From contig JAKOGI010000002.1 of assembly GCA_029747015.1 (NCBI GenBank), positions 682,001 to 746,000 on the forward strand: a DNA stretch of 64,000 bases. The letters run 5' to 3'. Below the pieces are notes generated by a model. The model made no database searches, had not been told where the DNA came from, and saw only the letters and a program-made list of their open reading frames with translations. Shown piece after piece: positions 49,701 to 61,288 of the stretch (the first letter of the stretch is position 1; each line of letters begins with the position of its first letter). The stretch is from Carnegiea gigantea. Lineage: Eukaryota > Streptophyta > Magnoliopsida > Caryophyllales > Cactaceae. Made by a program: the position numbers and the translations under genes.

Positions 49701-52075
49701 AGCGGAAAAACAGGGTTACTTCACTCAGGTAATGAATATTGTTTCTATACAAAAACCTCTTGTATCTCTATTAGGAGTCCCATCATTTTCATTCAATGTC
49801 GCATCCGAATCCCTTCTTTAGTCCATGTCTCCTGTCCTTATTAACTTCTTCTGTATCTTATGGGGTTTACTAGATTGAAGTGGTGGCTAAGCCCTGGCTG
49901 CCGACATATTTTTCGCACCCTTTCTATAGCTATATTCTTTCACTGAATTTAGCACAAGCTGACAATTTTCCGTACCAGTTGTCTGCTGTTGCTAGGCATA
50001 GAGCTGTGTGTTAGAGACAACGGGGCTTAAATCTTGGGCTGTTAGGAGTGTGAGGGATTTCTTATCATCTTGCTTTGACTGTGTATGTTTTCTACATAGC
50101 GTTTGCTAGGCTGGAGCTGCCAGGGTGTGTATTTTGGATGCCTTCTTTGCATCCTCTTCTGATAGTTTTTCGCTATATATATCGATGTGCGTTCTTTTCA
50201 TTTGAAAAGAAAGATACATTGCGTACTAATACTTGATCTAGAATAGGCATTCTTGTTCACCGTTATAATCAGCAATGTCTGTTTCTTATCTTTGTCTCTT
50301 GTCCACGTGGGTCATGTTTGTTTCAAAATAATTGAGGGGAACAACTCTCTATAATTTAGGTCCTGTGCATGCTTATTTGTTCACATTTTGTCATATCTAG
50401 CATGCAAATAGGGGTGGATGAATATTGCAGAGGACAGGGACACCACTAGACAAGAAAGTTGCCCCAAATTCTGTGTAAAAATCCTCAATGTTGTTAATGA
50501 AACCCATAAAAACAATTTGTCACTTGCTAATTCCACAAAGTTCAAAAGTTCAATTCCCTTGCATAAAATTTCTGGACCTGCCATATGCAGAGCTGAAAAG
50601 TCAAATTTTCATGTTCAACAGGAGGAGTGGCGAAGAAGTCTCAAAGCTTTACGAGTTGATACAATTGAAAAATTGAAGAAGGCACTCCCTGACCTTGAGA
50701 AAGAGGTATACATTTGGTTGGAAAATTAGCATCATGTGGTTGCTTGACAGGATCTGCTAATTGTTTTCCCTTTTCCTTTAAAAGGTTAGAAGGACGTCTA
50801 ATTTTGTAGACTTCTACCAGTATGCATTCCGTTACTGTTTAACAGGTACTTTGATTTTAGGTCGTTTTGCTTTCTGTAAGGCATGAAAACTCAAGGTCAA
50901 TTGTTTTCTCATTGATGTGGCTGCCTCATTTTCTTTTTGCAGAGGAGAAACAGAAAAGTATAGATATAGAAAGCATTTGCCAACTATTGGATCTAGTATT
51001 GGGCTCGCAGTTTCGTGCTCAAGTGGATTACTTCATTGAATACTTGAAAGTAAGAAGTTGAATGACCTTTTGCCTTTGTTGTTGTGAGTTTCGCTTTTTT
51101 GGTGTGTATTATTTATTACTGGGAAGTGATGAAACAAAGACAATGACGGTTGGCTTGTGATGCTAACTGTTAGTTGGTCATTTCACTTAGCTTATCTGGA
51201 ATGAGTGTGTATATTGAAAATTGGCTAAGGGATTGGTAAAAGAAGCAGAAGCTTTTTCTTCCCCTGCCATAAATTTCAAATTTGATGAAAACCTAATGTT
51301 CAAATGAAAGAGGATTAAGATATATGTACTAAGTTGATTGCATGTGCTTCAGATGCAGACTGATTACAAGGTGATAAACATGGACCAGTGGATGGGATTT
51401 TACCGGTTCTGCAACGAGGTATGACAATGACTCCTAAGTCCCCGATTGTGTTAGGTCTTTAACCTTGAGTTGGTCTGCTTTGCACATCTGCAGTCTGTGT
51501 CTTCCCTGACATTTAACTAGCCCCCCAGCCCTGGGCCAGTTGTGGGATGCAGTTTTGGCCATCCTTAGCTTACCTTACCTACCACTCAAAATTTTGTTAA
51601 AAAGGGGAAAGAATAAGGTTAATTGAGTATATCTGTGAGAACTCTTCTGCATCAGGTAAGCAACATCTTGAAAGCGTTATATCTTAAATCCTCAGCCAAA
51701 GAATTTCTCAGAATTTTGCAAGGTCACCCATGTTGACACGAATACTCACTTTTCCAAGTGAGTTTTGTGGCTTAATCTTTATTCCATCTCTGCAGTTAAT
51801 CGCATTTTATGTGTCTGATGTTTCTTGCATTCTTGTCATTGTGGATGATGGTGACAATTGAACAGAGAAACAGTTGGATTTTGAATGCTCCTTTTGTGTG
51901 TGCTTACTGTATGGAGCATTTAGGTAGGATCCTCTGTAGCAATTTTCTGCCACTGTAACGTCACAATTCTCTCTATCAGATAAGTTTCCCGGACTTCAGC
52001 AACTATGACCCTGACCTTGCTTGGCCTTTGATCCTGGACAACTTTGTTGACTGGATGAAAGCTAAGCAAAGCTGA
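46705..52075 (+). CDS. DCN1-like protein (cullin neddylation E3 co-factor)
   Basis: Nine exons: 46705-46774, 48152-48236, 49526-49600, 49692-49728, 50622-50705, 50785-50845, 50943-51049, 51353-51418, 51980-52075. Phases close at 226 aa. After a short Ser-rich N-terminus it is a PONY/DUF298 domain from about residue 30 ([20 protein letters not shown]) to the end ([20 protein letters not shown]). The Asp-Ala-Asp patch that contacts the cullin is present as D184 (MDQWMG), A209 (DLAWP) and D215 (LILDNF). Dcn1 proteins bind both the acetylated N-terminus of the NEDD8 E2 and the cullin, speeding NEDD8 transfer and so activating cullin-RING ligases, including SCF. There is no N-terminal UBA domain, so it resembles human DCUN1D4/5 and the short Arabidopsis form rather than UBA-type DCN1. 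Intron 1 is 1.4 kb and holds T/G/C runs at 47015 and 47176-47258. Confidence 0.95.
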
Positions 52076-54213
52076 ATCAAGTCCCCATCTAATGGCAGAT
52101 GCTTTCTGCTGTTGCAATCAAGTTCAATTCTCTCATGGAGGTACAGGCTACAAACGGTTCCTTCTGCAGTAAACCAAACAAGGATAAAGTTTCTATTTGC
52201 TGCTGTCTGATATCTGTATTCATATTGGATTTGAAATTGCAGGATTCTGAAACTGTACACAATATTTAGACCACATACCAATGATATTTTTTACATTAAT
52301 TCTTGTTATTTTTCAATTTTTGCTCGAATCAAACTTCAAGCCAATGGGAAAGTGTACCTTCTGAACCTTTTTGTTTGTTTGTTTGTTTGTTTGTACCATT
52401 TTTCTGAACCCATTGTTGGTGTAGTTGATAAGAATGGTGAATGATGAATGATGCTATTTGGTGATTTGCTGGAAAGTTGTAAGTTGATCATGACTTTGTT
52501 TGGATTGCACATTGCTGTTGAACTTTGTGGGGGTCGTGCTAAAGCGGAGATATAAAGAGATTCGGATCTATGCAAGCTGAGAGTTTGTCCCCATTGATGT
52601 CAAGAAATGGTCATGAGAAAGAATATGTGTGGGTATGAAAGTAAGTAACAAGTTTAATGTTGTATGAAACTCAATTTTCAATGAAAATCTTGTTGGAAAA
52701 GGATGAGTCTCGGTGCGTGTTATACACACACAAGTTTAAAGAAGATCAAAGGTTTGACCTACAAATTTGATCATTAATAAATGTCATCTGGGTCGTTGAT
52801 ACATCCCCCCAAAAAAAAAAAGAATTTGCCTGAAATCATTCATGAAATAGAATTTAGGAAGTAAACTCTTATGAGATTATATAGTGGATTTGATGCCCAA
52901 ATCCTTTGTATCATAATTTTTCCAGAATTGGCTGGGGACACCATCCCTCTGATTTTATATTTCTTTTGCCCAAATCTCAAAATTTGCTTGAGTGGTAGAT
53001 ATTTGCTAAAAATATTCTCCAATCCAAGGACAGAACTGCCGTACAAATGGGGGCCCTCATTGTCCTTTTCACTTTCCTGTTCAACAGCTTTTGACAATCC
53101 ATGTTCATTTGGCAAAATAATTGAAAGGTCATTCTCTTGGGTTTAACATAATTGCCAGTAAAATCCTGGCCTCCCAACTTTCCGGTGCTTCTCTTTAACC
53201 CCCTCCTTCCCACTTCACCCACCCCTTTTACCCTAATACATTAACACCCTTCACGAGATCTTGTTCTTTATTAGCTAATGGAAGGCTAAATCCTCCCCCC
53301 CCCCCCCCCCCCCCCAACCAAAAAAAACAAGCTTAGTTGGCTCTAATACGTTGGATAAATTTGATCGTCTTGAAGTCTTAAGATCCATAATAATTTCGTA
53401 ATCCCACAAAAGTTGGCCTCTTAATGACAGTTGGCCTCTTAATGGAGTCAATATTAGTCCCAACTATCATTAGCCATCATAGCCCACCAAACAGATGACT
53501 TGCTTACTGTGTCAAAAAAGAAAAAGGGAGAAAAGCAAAAGGTCTAACTCCATTAGATTAAGGCATCATTTAAGCCATTCATCTATCTTATCGTATCACC
53601 TTGTGTAACTAGAACCAACAGACGGATTTTTCCTTGCCCAATAACACAAGACCAAATGGAAAAAAATAAAATGCAAAATGTAAATTCAAATATAAGATGG
53701 CCTAAAACTCAGATGCTCTTCCCAACTTTGAACATCAGGTCTTACTACTGTCCCCTCTAGATTAAATGTCCGATGAGTATGTACATCAAAAGCCATGGCC
53801 ATGGCTCTGCCTTTTAGTAGGCTCGACAGCCTTTTGACCTCATTAGGCGAGCAAATTGGGCCCTTTCTCCACCACTTCCTCCTCTTTTCCAGATTCTTGT
53901 CTATTTGATTTCACCAATTATTCTAGCGTTGGTTGAAGTCGATTCGAACAGAAAGCTTGAATGGAGAACTCTGACACAGGAGTATAATGGCTCATATGGT
54001 ATCATTTTTTGACTTGAACTCAAAAGACTCAAATCTGACCCAATTGACGCTGGTTCATGTTGCACAAATTCATCTGGCTCAACCAAAATTTGAGGCACTA
54101 GAATTTTATACAACCAAACAAATTCTCCAAATTCCTGAAAAATAAAGCACAATGGGGTGCAATTGTACACACTAGTATTTGCACTAGATAAGGAGATTCC
54201 TTTCCCTAGTCTT
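52076..54213. other. Convergent intergenic region
   Basis: It contains the 3' UTRs of the DCN1-like and PPPDE genes, a (GTTT)n repeat (about 52368-52394), a 21-base C run followed by A's (53295-53327) and a 'gttggcctcttaatg' direct repeat near 53412/53430. A minus-strand frame at 52840-53115 has protein-like composition (see findings), but no family is recognised. Confidence 0.55.
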
Positions 54214-55203
54214 TCAAGAAGTGCTTCTAGTACTCTTGCTTCCAATTGTTGCAGAATCAGAAGGAGGTGATGAAGAAGACGATGACGAATTCGATGAGTT
54301 TGTCATCCTCTTTGAGCTGCTCTTCTCCAGTTTCTTATCTTCAGCTTCCTGTATCACCTTTTCTTCCTTTCTTTGACACCTGATTTTCGCCATCGTCATC
54401 TTCTCTGGGATAACACAGTTGCAAAGGAACCCTGAATGACAGACAACAACAAAAACACATTTGCTTAGTCACCCAAAACACAGAAATAATCTTCTCAAAT
54501 CACATTTTTCTAATCTGGGCATTCATCTGATTGAGATGCATAGACGATTAGATGCATAGACGATTAACCCAACTGGGGATATGAATTGGTGGGGGCTTAC
54601 CAATTCGAGCAAGACGATTAACCCAACTGGGGATATGATTCCCAGTGAGCCTAATACAGACATCATTGCAGAAGTGGTTACAGTTCTTGGTGATGAGATT
54701 GTAGGCATTGCCTCTGTACTTTTCGGCGAGCTCCTCCATGACCTTCTTCACATCTTCAGGCCCCGACTCTGTCCATCCAATCAGGATCCCCTTCCTGAAT
54801 GTGAACCCCTCGCACTTCTTAGGCGCCCCCTCGAAGATCCCAGTTGAGGGGTACTCGTGCGCCCCAAATGCGTACTCCACTCCATGAACTGCACCATTTA
54901 TTACTTACACAAATCAATCAATATAAACTTAGCCAATTTGTGACTACATATAATCTGATATATCTCGGTCTCTATTTTAGATAGAGACCGCGGAGATATC
55001 AGAAATTCCCATACCACATCTCCCGGTCTCGCACTATGAGACCGGGTAGATGTGAGAAGTGAGAGCGTACCTTGGACGCCAGAGTGGTAGACACCGAGGC
55101 CAAGCCAGTAGGCGTACCCATTGACAGGACTGATATCGTACACATTAAGGAAAACCGGAACTGAACCAGACACATCAACACAAGAGTTTTTGATGCACAG
55201 CAT
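54214..55203 (-). CDS. PPPDE/DeSI-like cysteine peptidase
   Basis: Three exons, 55203-55071, 54888-54601, 54431-54214, phases closing at 212 aa. The PPPDE fold covers residues 15-141: VPVFLNVYDISP, the catalytic His in VYHSGVQ (H40), VEYAFGAHEYPSTGIF, and the catalytic Cys in ITKNCNHFCNDV (C114), ending IPSWVNRLARIG. Family members remove SUMO or ubiquitin from substrates; which one applies here cannot be told. The end of the domain reads GFLCNCVIPE, as in relatives, and is followed by a charged, Ser-rich low-complexity tail (about residues 165-212) likely to be disordered. Both catalytic residues are present, so the enzyme is probably active. The end of exon 2 is partly duplicated inside the next intron. 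Confidence 0.93.
54530..54640. repeat. Local duplication of the exon 2 end into the intron of the PPPDE gene
   Basis: A 26-base sequence (gacgattaacccaactgggg and the next six bases, atatga) occurs at about 54559-54584 in the intron and again at 54613-54638 in exon 2. Next to the intron copy, agatgcatagacgatt is itself repeated in tandem (54533-54566). If the intron were retained, the protein would read HIPSWVNRL twice and then stop. Confidence 0.8.
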
Positions 55204-55306
55204 GATTCTCCCTAGCTCCGTTTTATTATCATAGTAGGAGTGTTATCCACATAAGCAGACCCGAACCCATTTTGATTTGTGGGCAACTCTCCGTAAAGCT
55301 TCAATC

Positions 55307-55346
<40 letters not shown>

Positions 55347-57598
55347 GTTATTGAAATTCTGTATGGGGATCTATCAGGTGCTGGAATTGAGTGCAGATTC
55401 CAGTGCCCTTCCTCTTTGATTGCCCAGCAAAATCTGTGTTTTTTCCCTTTTCTTTTTTTTTTTGTTTTTGGTTTTGGTTTTTTGGGTTTTGGGGGGGGGG
55501 GGGGGGGGTGGTGTCGATGTTATTGGGTGATGGATTTGTGGAATATTTTCAATTGAATTGGGAAAAGGATGTTCATCAGAAGGAGAGGGGTTGGTATTTG
55601 GTAACAGGTTTTTTTTATTTTTTTTTTTTTGGGGGGGGGGGGGGGCTGGTCTTGGATTTAAGAATTTTGAAATCCCCCCCCCTCCTTTTTTGTTTCCCTA
55701 AGTTTTTTGGGGGAATGTAACGTATACTCATAAATCATAATGATGCTGATAGTGGGGTATGTGGTCAATTAATAAATTTTATTTTATTGCTTTTCATGGC
55801 TAATGATGTAAGATCACTTTGGATCTGATCATTATTAATTGTATTTTTAAGAAGTCATCATTATCTCAAATTTGTGTAGCCTTTCTACCCAATATAAATA
55901 TAGAATTTTTTTTAATTAAAAGCCTTCTAGCTTTGTACAAACAAGAAATTATATATCTCTATTAGCTAATTTGACTATTTAAGTGAAAACAATTTAAAAT
56001 TATGACTTGTATTAAAAAATTGATATCAATAGTTAAAGTTCAAATGCTTCCCATGTTAACTTTGTCAACTTTTTTCTTCCTTCAAAAACAATTAAGTTAA
56101 GAATTCAAAAATAAGCACTGTTGTATGCCAATATATTTTTAGTTTGTACATATAAATTAAACATATGTTAAAATTTATAATCTCCAGGTTGGGAGATAGA
56201 TCATGATTGCTGATTGTGGTTAGGATTAATAAATAAAAAATTTTATATGATGTAGCCATGTTTGGTAAACAGTTGTTAACTGCTAGTTGTTAATTGTTTG
56301 TATTAGCTGGTAGTTATTAGCTGTTTGTATTAGCTATTTGAATTAAATATCTGTAGAAAAATAATTTAATAAGATTAGCTATTTCTGATAAATTTGTGGA
56401 ACAAAAAGTTATTTCTTATAAAAAGCTCTTCCAAAAAGCTAATAGAATTAGCTTTTTAAGCCTAAAAAGCTATTCCAAAAAATCAATTAACTGAACACTT
56501 AAATTAACTTTTTAATTCGATCAAACAACTAACTTTGATCAAAAAAATTATTTACCAAACATCCTATTATCAATATCAATTGTTAGAAAGACGGTGGACA
56601 TGGTGGTTAAAAAGACAGAGGGAATATCATTATATGCGTGGTGTTTGTCGGGAAGGTCCACATAGATTGGACTTTATTTTAACTCATATCAAATTATCAA
56701 TTTGCCCTTTTCTCGTGGACTATGCTTCTTCTTTTATGTCACGCCCTTTCACTTTTAATGCAACTATATGTTTCCTTGTGATCTGAATGAGAAAATGGAC
56801 TTGTTCATTTCACATGAACCTGCCACACCTCTCCGCGTTTTTTAATGGCAGGGGAAACGAACAAGAAGGACTGTTAGTTTTAAATTCTGCATTAGTCACA
56901 TCAAATAATATGAACTCAATTCTATCTATCTTCGCAGTTAAAGATGAAAATTTCGAACTGCAATTTTTTTTAGTTTAGTTATACCTAGCAAAAATGATAA
57001 TCATTCCATCTAATAAATACCTTGGGTTAGAATTGAAAAGGTCTATAGCTCGAACCTTTAGAAGCGAATGATTTGAACTTATATGCGTACCAAAATCGAA
57101 TCTGAACTCGAAGTTGATCCGAAACATGAAATGACTGAACTAGATCCAGCACGCTTGAATATTTTCCAACAAAGTTATGTTACTTTGTAAAACAAGGTTA
57201 TTGAAAAAAATCAACCAATATGAACTGAAAATGATTCAAGTTAAATTGAAACCGAGCTGAATCTTATTGACTCGAGCATTAGTCCAATGACTATTTACCA
57301 AATCTAGGCCTGATACAAGTCTGTATTGGGCAGGTACAACCGACGCATGTCAATGTTAGAGAGGCACAGAACCAAACATTAGTCTGTAAAATCAAACATG
57401 GGCTCTTTGGCATGGACAACTCGGAAAGCCCATCCATTGGTGGCCCAGAACACAAAATTGCCAACTCAGTCCTCAGCCCAAAATGTCCAACGCTCTTTCT
57501 CTCTGCTCTCTTTTGCCTCTTCGCAATGCTTAAACCCTAACCAAAACCCTCACAGGGAGCTCTGCAACTGCAACCGCAAAACCTCTGTTGCAGCTGCA
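55204..57598. other. Divergent intergenic region
   Basis: Next to the PPPDE gene is a GA/CT microsatellite (55309-55341, CT on its coding strand). Two T-then-G runs follow (G at 55491-55508 and 55631-55645). A TAGCTGTTTG-type MITE lies at 56256-56563. The rest is AT-rich. From about 57300 the promoter and leader of the p32-family gene begin; an in-frame upstream ATG at 57398 is judged to be leader. Confidence 0.55.
56256..56563. mobile_element. hAT-like MITE, TAGCTGTTTG family
   Basis: The ends ccatgtttggtaaacag and tatttaccaaacatcc are inverted. The interior repeats 'tagctgtttgtattagctatttgaatta', as in the copy at 21610. About 308 bp, no coding frame. Confidence 0.6.
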
Positions 57599-59673
57599 AT
57601 GGCTCGGGCAATTCAACCACTATTGCGAAGCGGTGCTCTATTTCGATCCCAATTTCTACTTCCTCAGCTTCGATTTCAACCCAAAACTCTAACCCCCATT
57701 TATGGGTCCTTCCGCTTTCTCTCTCCTGAACTTCAATCAACAACCACAGTTCAATTCAGTAGTAGCAGCTATGTTAGCGAAATGAGAAGTTCTGCATTCG
57801 AGGGTAAAATCTTGCGCCTTCTTCGCAATGAGATTCAGTACGAACTTGAGCGTTCCCCTCCCTCCCAGGTTTGTGGTATTTATTGTCGGACCTACTTGAA
57901 TTGATGATGAAATCGTGTTAGATATGAGTTATTTGGGTTATTGATTGTTGCCGCCAGGCAACCTAGGGTATAAAGCTGAAGTTTTGATTTCGTTTTTCTA
58001 ATGGCTGAGAACCTTCAACTATTGTAGATGAAGATTACTCTATTCGGCGGTCAATATCACAGTTTTGAATTATCCAAGATGAAATTTTAATCTTGTGCGT
58101 AGAACCCAGAAATTATTAAAAGCACTAAATTAAGTAAGGGTGATCTCATGCGTGCTTGATTCCCTTGGCTGGGGGAGAAGAGGCGAGCATTTAATAAATG
58201 CAACTACGTAGGTTTCTGATTCTGATGTTGACCCTCCAATGGACAGTGTATAATGGAATCCTGTGATTATGCAACAAATTTTATCATTTAATATTCTTGG
58301 TTTGATTAGACGACATGGTATTGTAGCAGTTATAGAAAGTGAGGGAACAATATTTACGAGGAGTGCTGATCATTGAGGTCGTGGATTGTGTTTAAAGAAA
58401 ATGCAGTCCGCTACTTGGTTACACAAATCTAGTCTAATTTATGCCTTTAGATGGGATTCGGGATATGCACATTTCTCGCAGGGTGATGGATCATAGAGCA
58501 TGTGGACGTTCCCACTTTCATGTTAACCCTTGTGGGGGATAGATCGTACAGGCATTGATGTTTTGCGCCTAGCTAACTGTATCCTCCTTGCTAACGAGTC
58601 AAATGTGTGTGGGAGCATAATCGGGCCTTCACATGAATTGGAAAAGTATTCCTCTGTATTTGTAAGTTTTTAGCTCTAGTGAAGGAGTGAGAGGCTTTTT
58701 TGTTCAGAAATAGAGGTTCTTTATTCAGTGATTGTTAGAAAGATCCGTTTTTTGCCATAATATTCCGTGAATTTGTAATATGGGATGGATGGTCCTTCTC
58801 CTCCACAGCCACCTGCTGGGGTAAATGGATTCAAGGTGGATGAGCGGCCTGGAGAGCAATGGATTAGTTTGGAGAAGAAATTCGGGGAGAATGAAGAGAT
58901 TAAGGTTGAAGTCACAATGTTTGATGGGTCAGCCCCTGTTACTAAATCTGGTGATAAGAACAGTCAGTTAGGCGAGGAGGTTCAATTGCATATTACACTG
59001 ATAGTCAGCATATTCAAAGAAGAGTCTAATCAAGTCTTGGAGTTCATCTGCTCTGCGTGGCCTGATGCTTTGGACATCAACAAGGTTTATTTGCGTGAAC
59101 GGGCTAAGATGCCTCGCCAGCCTTACACTGGCCCTCCTTTCAGGTATGGGTTATCTATTAGTTATCAAGTCTTTTCTTGTTTGATTTCCTTTTAGTGCTG
59201 TGAAGGAAAAATGTTCCCAGAAACCCATCCTCCGTAGTGTGATGGAGAATAAGTCAATAGTTCAACAAAAGAAAATGAAACGAAATATTCTTAGGACTGG
59301 AACCTGGAGTTTTCTGGGTTCAGCTATTATGCAATGGATGCAATAATCTGTGCTTTAGCCAATCTTAGTTGTACTTCGTAGGTAACTGGGAAGGCAAAAT
59401 TGAACCCATCCTCTTCATTCTCATGATCTTCACTTTACACTGACAAACAATTACTTAGATTTGGTTGGTTGTTGTTTTCACCCAATTCAGCAATTTGGGT
59501 TTTTTTGCAGAGAGTTGGATGATGAGCTGCAGGATTCACTTTACGAGTTCTTGGAAGAAAGGGGCATTGATGATTCACTTTGCAGTTCTTTGCATAGATA
59601 CATGAATTACAAGGATAGAGCTGAATATATTCGGTGGATGAGATCTTTAAAATCTGCAATAGAGGGAGCTTGA
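57599..59673 (+). CDS. Mitochondrial glycoprotein family (p32/MAM33) protein
   Basis: Three exons, 57599-57868, 58809-59143, 59511-59673, phases closing at 255 aa. The N-terminal about 60 residues are rich in Arg, Leu, Gln and Ser without acidic residues, typical of a mitochondrial presequence. The p32/MAM33 domain follows: ILRLLRNEIQYELER, then GEQWISLEKKFGENEEIKVE, LHITLIVSIFKEESNQVLEF, and the C-terminal RELDDELQDSLYEFLEERGI with RAEYIRWMRSLKSAI. Family members form acidic doughnut-shaped trimers in the mitochondrial matrix, with roles in oxidative phosphorylation and mitochondrial ribosomes. The start at 57599 is chosen because it opens directly into the presequence; a start at 57398 in the same frame would add 67 residues without clear relatives. 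Confidence 0.93.
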
Positions 59674-59867
59674 TTATTGCCTGTTAATCTATCCACTTGA
59701 TTGATTGCTAAGACTTAGATTGTGCCACTGTTGATGAATGCTCGTTGCATGGTGTTCATTATATACAAGCTCTATGATTTTCAAGGTTGAAGTCATTGAA
59801 GTCAATGGTTGATTGATAACTTTGATGTTATATAGTTGGGTTCTTTTTCTGGGTCCTCAGGAATCAG

Positions 59868-59985
59868 TCTCCTTGTTAGTAGGAATGTTGATAGGAATAA
59901 GGTTGCTTATATTTGGATATCTCCAAATCTCGTTAAAGTGATAGCCACACTGGGTGGTAATGGCTATGATGATAATGGGATTACG
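59868..59985 (+). repeat. SINE 3'-part remnant downstream of the p32 gene
   Basis: 'gttgataggaataaggttgcttatatttggatatctccaaatctcgttaaagtg...cacactgggtgg' follows the same order as the fragment at 44843 (gataaga...tacatttggatctctccaaaccccgtgaaagcg...cacactg). It is older and lacks the TTG tail. Confidence 0.5.
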
Positions 59986-60174
59986 TTAAGGGGCCAAGTA
60001 AACTTGAAAGACTTGCAGTGTTATGTTTGAATCACTTATTTTAACACATCACATAGGCAAAGATGGGTATTCATTGTGAATAATCTTCAACGATTGTTGA
60101 TTAATTTGAATCGGCAACCCCCCCCTTTCCCCAACATGAGGGGGAGCAGGAGTTTTTGCATTGGACTATACTAA

Positions 60175-60552
60175 GGTCGTGTTCGGCAACAGCGTTTCGG
60201 GTAACATTTAGTGTTTTGACCAGATCAATACACTAATTAATTAATTTTTAGTGTTCGGTAAACTAGTGTTTTGACTAGTATTTCAAGTAGTGTTTAGCGT
60301 TTTAAGCAGCATTTTTGAAAAGCTAATAGTATTAACGTTTGACATTTAAAAGTAACGTTTCATATTTTTTAGCAAAAAAATATCCTTTAAAAATTTTATC
60401 TTTGAAAATTATCTATATCCTTTTATGTCAATTTATATTAATCAGCTAGCGTAACAGCTAAATTTACCGAACATATTAATTTCAACCGCTAGTCTAAACA
60501 GCTATCCGTTAACAGCTAAATTAAAAACGCTGTCCGCTACCTGAACGGCTGA
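60175..60552. mobile_element. hAT-like MITE, GTGTTCGGCAA-ended
   Basis: The left end gtcgtgttcggcaacagcgttt and the reverse complement of the right end (ccgttcaggtagcggacagcgttt) are imperfect inverted repeats. The interior contains AGCTAAATT and TAACAGCTA motifs shared with the other copies. No coding frame. Confidence 0.5.
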
Positions 60553-61152
60553 ACAAATTGTAGCCACGCAAGTTTTATGTGGATCAATAATGAGAAATTA
60601 ATAAATCACAAACTTAATTATTTGCCAACAACTAATAGCTAACAATTGTTTACCCAATACGATCAAAAAATCTAATCTCTCACATTGTTTTATACATGCC
60701 AATCACCAACTCGTAGTGATGGGAAATCAAAGTTATGAGATAACAAATTGACATTGACACGCATATTTTCAAATTGTCAAAAAGGTATCACAATGTACAG
60801 TAATACGTAATTTAAAAGTAGAATTTGATTTAAATATCAAATTCTTGCAAATAAGAATTCTCACGGGTGAGATGAACGATCTAGCCGATCAGAGCATGCA
60901 AAAGACATGGGAAAAGTGGGTGGACAAACTTCTTTTGAAACAGAACCACGAGTGGAAAACACCATTGGAAAAGCATTACTCCCAATGACAAAGGCATACT
61001 ACCAACTAAACTCGATGATACCTCTCAAAAGCGCTTAAAAAATTACGAGAAACAGTTGATTAGCTCTCGATATGCAAGTGGTTAATTTCGACATTTAATA
61101 GGTCAATTTTTCCTTTAGAAAAGTTCAATCCTTGGAAACGGACCTGGTAAAC

Positions 61153-61288
61153 GGTTCATGTCGTTTGCTTTCGGGTCCTGCCATATTTGGATCAACACGA
61201 TTCGATTTAGTTTTGGTTATGGTTCATCTCGTTTGATTTCGGGTCCGGTCATATCCGGATCAACACGATTCAATTTAGTTTTGGTTTA
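61153..61288 (+). repeat. 68-base tandem dimer
   Basis: Two adjacent 68-base units beginning ggttcat(g/c)tcgtttg and ending ttagttttggtt differ at only about eight positions. Further partial 'ttcggttcagatcatttgatttgggtc' sequence follows to about 61500. This looks like part of a larger degraded repeat element. Confidence 0.75.

Noticed and set aside
54523..54880. Alternative PPPDE end via retained intron (HIPSWVNRL repeated, then stop)
   Set aside because: The spliced form gives the conserved GFLCNC continuation; the retained form is kept only as a finding.
57398..57598. Upstream in-frame ATG for the p32-family gene
   Set aside because: It adds 67 residues without known counterpart ahead of a good mitochondrial presequence; treated as leader.
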